Translations under genes and position numbers: made by a program
Assembly (NCBI GenBank): GCA_041595255.1
Contig: JBFHKR010000062.1
Coordinates: 1 to 14,317 of the forward strand
Direction: 5' to 3'
Length of the DNA: 14,317 bases
Source: PGYR01 sp041595255
Lineage (GTDB): Bacteria; Bacteroidota; Ignavibacteria; Kapaibacteriales; UBA2268
Shown: positions 6,518 to 13,770 of the stretch, one piece after another
Position numbering within the stretch: position 1 is the stretch's first letter
Layout: the number at the start of each line of letters is the position of its first letter
The notes under the pieces: model-generated
Databases searched by the model: none
What the model was told of the DNA's origin: nothing
Seen by the model: only the letters and a program-made list of their open reading frames with translations

Positions 6518-8365
6518 ATGACTACACAAACTAAAAAACAAATTAAGGAAACTTTTGAATATAAAGCAGAAATGAAGCAATTATTACAATTGATTGCTCA
6601 TTCTCTATACACTCATCCAGAAGTTTTTATACGTGAATTAGTTTCTAATTCATCAGACGCATTAAATAAAATTAGATTTAAAAAACTTACAGAAAAAAAT
6701 GTATATCAACCAGATAAAGAGTTAAGAATAGATATTAAAATAGACGAAGAGAAACAAACTTTTTCTATAAGTGATACTGGTATCGGTATGACCAAAGATA
6801 ACTTAATTAATCAATTAGGAACTGTGGCAAAGTCAGGAACGTCTGAGTTTCTGGAGCAACTAAAGAAAGGTAAACAAAAAGCAGATGGTAGTCTGATAGG
6901 TCAGTTTGGAGTTGGTTTCTATTCTGTATATATGGTAACAGATAAGATAAGTGTTAAAACAAGAAATTATGAAGAAGGTTCAGAAGCATATAAATGGACA
7001 AGTAAAGGGGATGAAAAGTTTGAAATAACAGAAGCTAAAAAAGAGGATAGAGGCACCCAAATCTATTTTAAACTAAAAGATGAATATAAGGAGTTTGCAT
7101 CAGAATCAAGAGTTCGTGGCATACTAAAAAAATATTCGAACTTTATTGAGTACCCTATTTACTTGAACGGCGAGAAAATCAATACAGTAGATGCAATATG
7201 GCAAAAATCTAAATCTGAGATTACTACAGAAGAAGCAAATGAATTTTACAAATTTATATCTACAGATTACCAAGACCCATTTGACTATATTCATTTAGAT
7301 TTGGAAGGAATTGTAACTTTTAAAGCTTTAGTGTTCTTCCCTAAAAAAGCACCAATGAATATGTTTGCAGATGATTTTCGAACTACATTACACTTATATA
7401 CAAACAAAGTATTTATACAAGATAATGCAGATTGGCTTTTACCCGATTACTTAAGGTTTTGCAAAGGTGTTATCGATACTTCTGATTTGCCTCTCAATGT
7501 TTCGAGAGAAGTAACCCAACACTCACCTGTAATGGCAAAGATAAAAAATATAATCACGGGTAAAATACTTGGTGAATTTGAGAATTGGGCAAAAAATGAT
7601 GTAGAAAAGTTTAATGCTTTTTACAAAGAATTTGGAACAATGTTAAAAACCGGATTAAATTCTGATTTTAGTAATAGAGAAAGAATTTCTAAACTGTTAA
7701 GATTTCAAACATCAAAACGAGATGAGTTAACCTCTTTTGATCAATATTTGGAAACGGCTGATAAAGAATTAAAAAAGATTTATTATTTGAGTGCTGAAAG
7801 CCTTGAATCTGCTAAGCGAAACCCTAATTTAGAATATTTTAAGAAAAATGACATTGAAGTAATATTCTTGACGGATCCAATTGATTCATTCGTAATACCT
7901 CAACTATATCAATATGATGAACATCAATTGGTATCAATAGATAAAGAAGAGTTAGATAACGAAGAAAATAAAGACGGTGAAGATAACAAGGAAAGCGTGA
8001 AGATAGTTACAGCCATCAAAGAAATACTTGGGGATAAAGTCGCAGATGTAAAAGAGTCCAAACGATTAGTTGACTCACCTTGTACTATAGTTGCGGGTAA
8101 AGACGGAATGGATGCACATACCGAGAGAATGATGAAAATGATGGATAATACATTCGAAGGAGCAAAGAAAGTTTTTGAAGTTAATCTGAATCATAAGATA
8201 CTTCAGAATTTGACTAATTATTTCAACGAAAATGGTGCCGATGACAAATTCAATAGCGTAGTAGAGCAACTTTACGGAAGTGCACTACTAATCGAAGGAG
8301 AACTAAAAAACCCTGCAGATTATGTTGCTAAAGTCTATGATATGATAGAAGCACATACTAATTAG
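6518..8365 (+). CDS. htpG: Molecular chaperone HtpG (bacterial Hsp90)
   Basis: The 615-residue cytosolic ATP-dependent chaperone is full-length for bacterial Hsp90. The N-terminal GHKL ATPase domain shows all its signatures: ELVSNSSDALNKIRF at 40-54 (catalytic Glu40, Mg-binding Asn44), DTGIGM at 86-91, the ATP-lid GQFGVGFYSVYMV at 128-140, and GTQIYFKL at 179-186. The middle domain follows with FPKKAPMNMF, the LYTNKVFIQDNADWLLPDYLRF block and DLPLNVSRE. The C-terminal dimerisation domain runs to the end, with no eukaryotic-type MEEVD tail. There is a short acidic stretch (DKEELDNEENKDGEDNKE) before the C-terminal domain. No clear Shine-Dalgarno is seen before the ATG at 6518. AATTTTTG at 6488-6495 is a one-mismatch -7 box. 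Tandem stops (TAG TAA) end the gene. No heat-shock operator (CIRCE-like inverted repeat) is visible in the 48-base divergent gap. Confidence 0.97.
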   Translation: MTTQTKKQIKETFEYKAEMKQLLQLIAHSLYTHPEVFIRELVSNSSDALNKIRFKKLTEKNVYQPDKELRIDIKIDEEKQTFSISDTGIGMTKDNLINQLGTVAKSGTSEFLEQLKKGKQKADGSLIGQFGVGFYSVYMVTDKISVKTRNYEEGSEAYKWTSKGDEKFEITEAKKEDRGTQIYFKLKDEYKEFASESRVRGILKKYSNFIEYPIYLNGEKINTVDAIWQKSKSEITTEEANEFYKFISTDYQDPFDYIHLDLEGIVTFKALVFFPKKAPMNMFADDFRTTLHLYTNKVFIQDNADWLLPDYLRFCKGVIDTSDLPLNVSREVTQHSPVMAKIKNIITGKILGEFENWAKNDVEKFNAFYKEFGTMLKTGLNSDFSNRERISKLLRFQTSKRDELTSFDQYLETADKELKKIYYLSAESLESAKRNPNLEYFKKNDIEVIFLTDPIDSFVIPQLYQYDEHQLVSIDKEELDNEENKDGEDNKESVKIVTAIKEILGDKVADVKESKRLVDSPCTIVAGKDGMDAHTERMMKMMDNTFEGAKKVFEVNLNHKILQNLTNYFNENGADDKFNSVVEQLYGSALLIEGELKNPADYVAKVYDMIEAHTN

Positions 8366-8385
8366 TAAAATTTATAAATTATTTG

Positions 8386-8393
8386 TATTTTTG
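8386..8393 (+). promoter_or_regulatory. Candidate -7 promoter box (TATTTTTG) for queA
   Basis: An exact match to TAnnTTTG in the 70-base gap between htpG and queA, 42 bases before the queA ATG. No TTTG at the usual -33 distance was found. It suggests queA has its own promoter rather than depending on htpG read-through. Confidence 0.45.
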
Positions 8394-8435
8394 TAATTGT
8401 ACCAATTCGCAATTAACCAATAGGTCCCCAAATTG

Positions 8436-9488
8436 ATGAAGTTATCGTCATTTAAATATGATTTACCTAAAAAATCAATAGCGAAGTTTCCTGCTGATCC
8501 ACGGGATTCTTCTAAAATGTTAGTAATGGACAGAGAGACTGGTAAAGTCAAAGATAGAATGTTCACTGATATACTAAGCGAATTAAGCAAAGGTGACTGC
8601 CTAGTATTAAATGATACTAAAGTATTCCCAGCTAGATTATTTGGAAATAAAGAAAAGACTAATGCAAAAATAGAAGTCCTATTACTTAGAGAGCTGAAAA
8701 GCGAAGAAAGACTATGGGACGTAATGGTAGAGCCAGCAAGAAAGGTTCGTATCGGAAATAAAATTTATTTCGATGATAATAAATTCTATTGTGAGGTAAT
8801 TGACAATACTACTTCAAGAGGTAGAACCGTAAGATTCTCTTATGATGGTAATTTATTCGACGAAATAGAAAAGATAGGAGAAATGCCAATCCCTGACTAT
8901 ATAGATAGGGATACTGCACAGATAGACAAGGCTACTTATCAAACAGTATTTTGTAATGATGATCATCTACAGTCTATTGCTCCTCCATCTGCAGGATTAC
9001 ATTTTACAGAAGAAATGTTGAAGAAAGTAGAAGAGAAAGGTGTTAGAATAGCATATATCAACTTGACAATTGGTCAAGGGGTATTTGAAACAATTGACGT
9101 TGAAGATTTGACTAAACATCGAATGTATAGTGAATATTTCGAAATACCAAGAGCTTCTGCTGAGTTAATCAATAAATCATTAAAATCTAACAAACGTATA
9201 TTTGGTGTTGGTACTAGTGTTGTTAGGGCACTGGAAGCATCAGTACTTACTACAGGTGCTGTAAAACCTAATAAGGGCTGGACTGACAAATTTATTTACC
9301 CTCAATACGATTTCCAGATTGTTACTGACTTTTTGACTAACTTCCATTATCCTGCATCACCACAAATTCTTGTGTCGTGTGCATTTGGTGGCAAAAAACA
9401 AACTTTTGAAGCATACAAACACGCTATCAAAAACGATTACAGACTATTAGCTTATGGTGACGCCATATTATTCAGAACTCCGAAATAG
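8436..9488 (+). CDS. queA: S-adenosylmethionine:tRNA ribosyltransferase-isomerase QueA
   Basis: A 350-residue cytosolic enzyme of queuosine synthesis: it transfers the ribosyl part of SAM to preQ1 at the wobble position of tRNAs with GUN anticodons, giving epoxyqueuosine. Family blocks seen: FKYDLP...IAKFPADPRDSSKMLV near the N terminus, LNDTKVFPARLFG at 58-70, EMPIPDYI at 149-156, SIAPPSAGLHFTEEML at 180-195, HRMYSEYFEI at 228-237, VGTSVVRALE at 258-267, and TNFHYPASP...LVSCAFGG near 301-319. The length is normal for the family. The ATG at 8436 is preferred; an in-frame TTG directly before it (8433) would add only one residue. Tandem stops TAG TAA end the gene, followed by a strong rho-independent hairpin. 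No other queuosine gene is adjacent, so the pathway is dispersed in this genome or completed by salvage. Confidence 0.95.
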   Translation: MKLSSFKYDLPKKSIAKFPADPRDSSKMLVMDRETGKVKDRMFTDILSELSKGDCLVLNDTKVFPARLFGNKEKTNAKIEVLLLRELKSEERLWDVMVEPARKVRIGNKIYFDDNKFYCEVIDNTTSRGRTVRFSYDGNLFDEIEKIGEMPIPDYIDRDTAQIDKATYQTVFCNDDHLQSIAPPSAGLHFTEEMLKKVEEKGVRIAYINLTIGQGVFETIDVEDLTKHRMYSEYFEIPRASAELINKSLKSNKRIFGVGTSVVRALEASVLTTGAVKPNKGWTDKFIYPQYDFQIVTDFLTNFHYPASPQILVSCAFGGKKQTFEAYKHAIKNDYRLLAYGDAILFRTPK

Positions 9489-9516
9489 TAACGTTAACAT
9501 AGATATTTGAAAATAT

Positions 9517-9554
9517 AAAAAAGCATACTTATTTAATTAGTATGCTTTTTTTTT
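9517..9554 (+). terminator. Rho-independent terminator after queA, directly abutting mutA
   Basis: The stem AAAAAGCATACT pairs with AGTATGCTTTTT around a loop of about 9 bases (9530-9538), and the 3' arm runs into nine consecutive T residues (9546-9554). The A-run on the left gives T's on the other strand too, so it could act in both directions. The T-tract ends three bases before the first possible ATG of mutA (9558), so any transcript entering mutA from upstream must pass through it. Confidence 0.85.
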
Positions 9555-9557
9555 GAG

Positions 9558-10799
9558 ATGAAAATTATGGAAAATTTAAAAGAACAGATTCACAATGACT
9601 TCAAACCAATTACATTTGAAAATTGGAAATTAGCGGCTCAGAAGACTCTAAAAAATGAGAGAATAGATGAGGTAATAAATAAAAATATAATCCCAAATAT
9701 TAATATAAGTTCGATTTACGACCGGAACCAAGTTAATAAATATTTCGATTTAAATTTCCCTTCTAAAGTCGATGGTAATCAAATTTTATCTTTATCAACT
9801 ATAACAGAGTTGCCTTGTGAGTCCGACTTGGAAGTATCTGTATTACTAAATTTGATAAAAAACACAGATGAAAACGCAGCAATTGAATTAATTATAGACC
9901 CAAATTTCTTTTTATCTGTTTCCAAATTTAGAGCTGTGAGGTATATACTGACAGAAATGGGTAGAGAAGATATAACTATAATTGCGAAAAGTTCAACTCA
10001 GAATAAAACATTTTCTGATATTGAGAATAATATTATTCGATTGACAACGGAAGCAATGTCAGCTATAATAGGTGGTGCAGATAAAGTTGATTTAGTCCCT
10101 TATAATTCTATGAGGCAGAATGATGCATTTGGAAAAAGAATTACAGATAATATAATTATTCTACTCAATGAAGAGAGTTATTTATCAAAAGTCAAAGACC
10201 CATTATCGGGTTCTTATCTTGTTGAAAATCTTACTGCTAAGTTTATAGAATCAGTTAATCTTATTCTTTTTAAATTATCTGAGTTTGAAACTGAATCTGA
10301 GAAAATTGATTATATCGTCACATCTTGTTCAGCTTTTCAAAATCAACAACGAGAATTATTAGATTCGCAAAAGAAAAAAATTATTGGTTTGAATATTTAT
10401 CAGAATAAAAAGGATAATCTTGGTGAGACTAATATCAAAGTAACTAATAATGTCCTTGAATTTGAAGCTCTGAAATTAAAAATCGATAAACTCAATCCTA
10501 AAATTTATATCGTAAATTTTGAGGAGAAAAATGAGCTCCAACCTTCAATTGTTTTGGCTTTGAATACTTATAATATTACATTTCAGGTGAGTGGTATATT
10601 CGAATTAGTCGAAGATGCTTTCAATGCTATAAAATTATATGACCCTGACTTGGTAATAGTCAATGGTAATAATGACATAGAGAGAATACTTAGAAATATG
10701 TTAGATGAATATAATGTAATCAATATAGATAAGTTTTATAATTCTTCGATTCTTAAAAATATAGATAAACTAGTTAGTAGTATTGGAACATCAGGATAA
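9558..10799 (+). CDS. mutA: Methylmalonyl-CoA mutase small (beta, non-catalytic) subunit, shortened form
   Basis: A 413-residue partner of MutB in the heterodimeric B12-dependent mutase. Homology is clearest in the middle: FFLSVSKFRAVRYIL (117-131), AIIGGADKVDLVPYN (169-183), and NEESYLSKVKDPLSGSYLVENLT (204-226) parallel the FFxxIAKxRA, GGAD and EES/DPxGGSYYxExLT blocks of this family. Residues ~310-395 look like a degenerate B12-binding-type Rossmann domain (IYIVNFEEKN..., DPDLVIVNGNND) without the DxHxxG cobalt-ligand motif, as expected for the beta subunit. Only ~115 residues precede the FFLSVSK block, so much of the front half of the barrel is missing compared with the ~640-residue Propionibacterium subunit. 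Short versions are, to my knowledge, known in Bacteroidota. Start choice: ATG at 9558 or ATG at 9567 (residue 4), the latter having GAG upstream. mutB follows 4 bases after the stop. Confidence 0.85.
   Translation: MKIMENLKEQIHNDFKPITFENWKLAAQKTLKNERIDEVINKNIIPNINISSIYDRNQVNKYFDLNFPSKVDGNQILSLSTITELPCESDLEVSVLLNLIKNTDENAAIELIIDPNFFLSVSKFRAVRYILTEMGREDITIIAKSSTQNKTFSDIENNIIRLTTEAMSAIIGGADKVDLVPYNSMRQNDAFGKRITDNIIILLNEESYLSKVKDPLSGSYLVENLTAKFIESVNLILFKLSEFETESEKIDYIVTSCSAFQNQQRELLDSQKKKIIGLNIYQNKKDNLGETNIKVTNNVLEFEALKLKIDKLNPKIYIVNFEEKNELQPSIVLALNTYNITFQVSGIFELVEDAFNAIKLYDPDLVIVNGNNDIERILRNMLDEYNVINIDKFYNSSILKNIDKLVSSIGTSG
10793..10796 (+). promoter_or_regulatory. Ribosome binding site of mutB
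   Basis: AGGA lies 7 bases before the ATG at 10804, inside the last codons of mutA. It decides the mutB start: a TTG at 10783 in the same frame overlaps mutA and has no such site, and family similarity begins only after the ATG. Confidence 0.6.
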
Positions 10800-10803
10800 T
10801 ATT

Positions 10804-12873
10804 ATGGAAAAACAATTTACTACCCTGGAAGGAATAAAGTTAAAGGAAAAATTCACTGAAAGTGACATTAGAGATATTGGACTTCAGGATTTTAGTTCAG
10901 GTGAACCACCATACTTACGTGGTCCATATCATACTATGTACTTAGGTAGACCTTGGACAATTAGACAGTACGCTGGATTCTCTACTGCGGAAGAAAGTAA
11001 TGCATTTTATAAAAGAAATCTCAAAGCTGGTCAGAAAGGACTATCTGTAGCATTCGATTTGGCAACCCATAGAGGTTACGATAGCGATAATCCTAGAGTA
11101 GAAGGAGACGTTGGTAAAGCTGGTGTAGCGATTGACAGTATCGAAGATATGAAAGTGTTGTTTCGTGATATACCACTTGATACTATATCTGTATCTATGA
11201 CTATGAATGGAGCCGTTATACCGATTATGGCATTCTACATAGCTGCTGCAATCGAGTCTGGAGTTAGGCCAGAACAGCTGAGTGGAACTATTCAGAACGA
11301 TATACTTAAGGAATATTTGGTTAGAAATACTTATATCTACCCACCTAATATGTCGATGAGAATTATATCCGATATATTCGAATATACTAGCAAGAATATG
11401 CCAAATTTTAACTCAATTTCGGTAAGTGGCTATCATATACAAGAAGCTGGAGGAACTGCTGATATAGAGTTAGCTTATACTCTTGCAGATGGATTAGAAT
11501 ATATAAGGGCTGGGATAAAGGCCGGATTGTCTGTAGATGATTTTGCTCCTCGTATCTCATTTTTCTGGGGAATTGGAATGAATTTATTCACCGAAGTCGC
11601 AAAGATGAGAGCAGGACGATTAATATGGGCTCAACTAATAAAGCAGTTTGATCCGAAAAATGAGCGCTCTATGTCACTAAGAACTCATAGTCAAACTTCT
11701 GGTTGGAGTTTGACAGAGCAAGACCCACTAAATAACATAGCAAGAACTACTATAGAGGCTATGGCTGCTGCAATTGGTCATACTCAATCGCTACATACGA
11801 ATTCATTTGACGAAGCTATGGCGCTACCGACTGATGCTAGTGCTAGAATAGCTAGAAATACTCAACTTATATTGCAACACGAAACTGGAATTACTGATTT
11901 CATTGATCCATTTGGCGGCTCATATTATGTAGAAACTCTAACAAAAGAGCTATATGATAAGGCGTGGGATTTGATAATGGAAATAGAACAACTTGGCGGA
12001 ATGGCAAAAGCTATAGAGTCAGGTTTGCCGAAATTGAAAATTGAAGAAGCCGCAGCTGTTAAGCAAGCTAGAATTGATTCGGGAGATGAGACTATAGTAG
12101 GGGTTAACAAATATAAAGTAGAAGACAATTATCAATTTGAGATTTTGGAAGTTGATAACGTTCAAGTTCGTGAATCTCAAATAAAAGGATTAAACTCTAT
12201 AAAAAGCAAACGAAACAATAACAAAGTAAATGAAATATTAGATAAGATCACTGATATAGCAGCTTCGGGTAATGGTAATTTGCTCGAAATAGCTGTAGAA
12301 GCAGCATTAGAAAGAGCAACACTTGGTGAGATATCTTTGGCTATAGAGAAAGTATCAGGGAGACATAAAGCTATGACTAAGACAATAGCGGGTGTGTATA
12401 GTAGAGAAAATAGTAACAAAAAAGAAATAGAAGAAGTAAGGAAGTTATCCGATGAATTCAACAAACTGGAAGGACGACGTCCTCGAATTTTAGTAGCTAA
12501 AATGGGACAAGATGGTCACGACAGAGGAGCTAAAATAATAGCTACTGCATTTGCTGATTTAGGATTTGATGTAGATGTAGGGCCTCTATTCTCTACGCCA
12601 GAAGAAGTAGCCAAACAATGTGTAGAGAATGATGTGCATATAGTTGGGATTAGCACTCTAGCTGCAGGTCATAAAACTTTGTTACCAAAACTAGTGCAAT
12701 TACTCAAAGAATACGGAAGAGAAGATATACTTGTAATTGCAGGTGGGGTTATACCTAAGCAAGATTATGATTTCCTATTTGAAAATGGAGTTTTCAAAGT
12801 CTTTGGACCAGGAATCAAAATTACCGATTCTTCTAAAGAAATAATAAACGAGCTTCTAAAGCGAGATTCTTAG
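10804..12873 (+). CDS. mutB: Methylmalonyl-CoA mutase large (alpha, catalytic) subunit
   Basis: The 689-residue catalytic subunit interconverts (R)-methylmalonyl-CoA and succinyl-CoA with adenosylcobalamin, linking propionyl-CoA metabolism to the TCA cycle. The TIM barrel is highly conserved: RGPYHTMYLGRPWTIRQYAG (39-58), NGAVIP, GTIQNDILKEYLVRNTYIYP (161-180), SGYHIQEAGGTADIE (208-222). Aligned by memory with the Propionibacterium enzyme, the key residues are kept: Tyr56 (its Tyr89), Arg174 (Arg207) and His211 (His244). Tyr and Arg at these sites mark methylmalonyl-CoA rather than isobutyryl-CoA mutases. The C-terminal B12-binding domain starts near 558 (RRPRILVAKMGQDGHDRG), with His572 as the cobalt ligand, and ends with IAGGVIP. 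It is about 33 residues shorter at the N terminus than the Propionibacterium chain. It is co-transcribed with mutA across a 4-base gap. The metallochaperone MeaB and methylmalonyl-CoA epimerase are not in this window. Confidence 0.97.
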   Translation: MEKQFTTLEGIKLKEKFTESDIRDIGLQDFSSGEPPYLRGPYHTMYLGRPWTIRQYAGFSTAEESNAFYKRNLKAGQKGLSVAFDLATHRGYDSDNPRVEGDVGKAGVAIDSIEDMKVLFRDIPLDTISVSMTMNGAVIPIMAFYIAAAIESGVRPEQLSGTIQNDILKEYLVRNTYIYPPNMSMRIISDIFEYTSKNMPNFNSISVSGYHIQEAGGTADIELAYTLADGLEYIRAGIKAGLSVDDFAPRISFFWGIGMNLFTEVAKMRAGRLIWAQLIKQFDPKNERSMSLRTHSQTSGWSLTEQDPLNNIARTTIEAMAAAIGHTQSLHTNSFDEAMALPTDASARIARNTQLILQHETGITDFIDPFGGSYYVETLTKELYDKAWDLIMEIEQLGGMAKAIESGLPKLKIEEAAAVKQARIDSGDETIVGVNKYKVEDNYQFEILEVDNVQVRESQIKGLNSIKSKRNNNKVNEILDKITDIAASGNGNLLEIAVEAALERATLGEISLAIEKVSGRHKAMTKTIAGVYSRENSNKKEIEEVRKLSDEFNKLEGRRPRILVAKMGQDGHDRGAKIIATAFADLGFDVDVGPLFSTPEEVAKQCVENDVHIVGISTLAAGHKTLLPKLVQLLKEYGREDILVIAGGVIPKQDYDFLFENGVFKVFGPGIKITDSSKEIINELLKRDS

Positions 12874-12887
12874 ATTATTAATCTGAG
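12869..12887. terminator. Palindrome spanning the convergent stop codons of mutB and the lipoprotein gene
   Basis: AGATTATTAATCT (12872-12884) is a perfect palindrome around T12878, and the pairing extends through one T-G wobble to 12869/12887. It contains the mutB TAG (12871-12873) and the TAA of the opposite gene (12878-12880). The stem is A+T-rich with almost no loop and no T-tract, so a bidirectional terminator role is only a weak possibility. Confidence 0.3.
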
Positions 12888-13675
12888 CATTCGATAATAT
12901 TATAATTATATTTTATACTTTTCTCAGCTAATGATGAGGTTATCTTAGTTCTAATAGGATAACCTTTTTCATTATAATCATATTCATAATTTAGAGTTTC
13001 TGTAAATCTTTGTCCATCGCTAATATAATATACATTTTCGACAGTGAGGAAATTATTCTTTTTGAAAGGTGTATATAGTTTGGTCATCGATTCTATATTT
13101 TTCATATTGTCATAAGTATAAAAAGTAGAATCTATTAAAGGCTCACCAGAGGTTTTTTGAGTTCTTACGGAAGTTATTACTCTATTATTAATATCATATA
13201 TATACTCCGTTTCTATTTTAACTATCCAGTTTATATCAAATTTGAAAACTCTTTCTTCTATCAAATTATTCTGATTATCGTAAGCTAGTGTAACTCTCTC
13301 AAGTCTTTCGTATTTGTTATTGTAAGTTATTATTTCGTCTATCAAGCCTTTAGAGTTGTAAGATATGGAATCTATATTTTGCAAGTTGCCATCACCATCA
13401 AATACATTTATACTTCTAAATTCGTCTAAGAAATTTCGTTCATATTCTACAGAACTCAAAATCTGACCTTTTTTTCCATCTGAAAAACTATAACTTTGAT
13501 ATTTCAATACTTTGTCGTTCCAATAAGTAATTTCAGTATATTTACTTGAACTATCAGTAGTTGCCATTAGTAAACATTCAGGCCCGGATGGCCCAATGAT
13601 GGATGTATCATTATCAGAACATGCCATTAAAACAATAACTATCACGAACAATAAGGTTGATCTTAAATAACTCAT
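12878..13675 (-). CDS. Putative lipoprotein with YD/RHS-like short repeats
   Basis: A 265-residue envelope lipoprotein. Residues 1-19 form a lipoprotein signal peptide with lipobox L-M-A-C and the lipidated Cys19. The mature N terminus CSDND is acidic, resembling the lipoprotein export signal that sends Bacteroidota lipoproteins to the cell surface. The rest is beta-rich with repeated short units of the type Tyr-x-Tyr-Asp-x-x-x-x-(Ile/Val): for example LAYDNQNNLIEE, YIYDINNRVITS, YTYDNMKNIESM and YEYDYNEKGYPIRT. This resembles YD/RHS-type repeats and DUF4595-like lipoproteins, but no exact family is claimed. Besides Cys19 there are only two cysteines, Cys34 and Cys263, at opposite ends, which could form a disulfide. 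It is a single gene convergent with mutB (4-base gap) and divergent from the DUF6580 gene. No clear Shine-Dalgarno or promoter box is seen. Function is unknown. Confidence 0.7.
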   Translation of the reverse strand: MSYLRSTLLFVIVIVLMACSDNDTSIIGPSGPECLLMATTDSSSKYTEITYWNDKVLKYQSYSFSDGKKGQILSSVEYERNFLDEFRSINVFDGDGNLQNIDSISYNSKGLIDEIITYNNKYERLERVTLAYDNQNNLIEERVFKFDINWIVKIETEYIYDINNRVITSVRTQKTSGEPLIDSTFYTYDNMKNIESMTKLYTPFKKNNFLTVENVYYISDGQRFTETLNYEYDYNEKGYPIRTKITSSLAEKSIKYNYNIIECSD

Positions 13676-13723
13676 AGAGGACTACAATTGATTAACATTT
13701 TAGGTTTTTTAGCTTAAACAATG

Positions 13724-13731
13724 TATTTTTG
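13724..13731 (+). promoter_or_regulatory. Candidate -7 promoter box (TATTTTTG) for the DUF6580 gene
   Basis: An exact TAnnTTTG match, 39 bases before the ATG at 13771, in the 95-base divergent gap. No -33 TTTG at the usual distance is evident. No cobalamin-box or other riboswitch-like structure is visible in the leader. Confidence 0.45.
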
Positions 13732-13770
13732 TTTTTAATATAAGAATTAAAATTATAAGATTAAAAAATT

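Noticed and set aside
6470..6580. 37-codon N-terminal extension of the PBP4 gene from an upstream ATG
   Set aside because: It overlaps the start of htpG on the other strand, has no recognisable similarity, and would bury the clear signal peptide that begins at 6469.
8372..8590. 72-codon minus-strand frame over the queA start
   Set aside because: It is an antisense shadow of queA with no domain, signal peptide or ribosome site.
9489..9557. Cobalamin riboswitch before mutA
   Set aside because: The 69-base gap is filled by the terminator-like hairpin; there is no B12-box sequence and not enough room for the aptamer.
10783..10803. Upstream in-frame TTG start for mutB
   Set aside because: It lies within mutA, lacks a ribosome site, and adds seven residues without family similarity; the ATG at 10804 has AGGA at proper spacing.
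11925..12464. Minus-strand open frames inside mutB
   Set aside because: They are Ser/Leu/Ile-rich reflections of the highly conserved mutB sequence, with no independent support.
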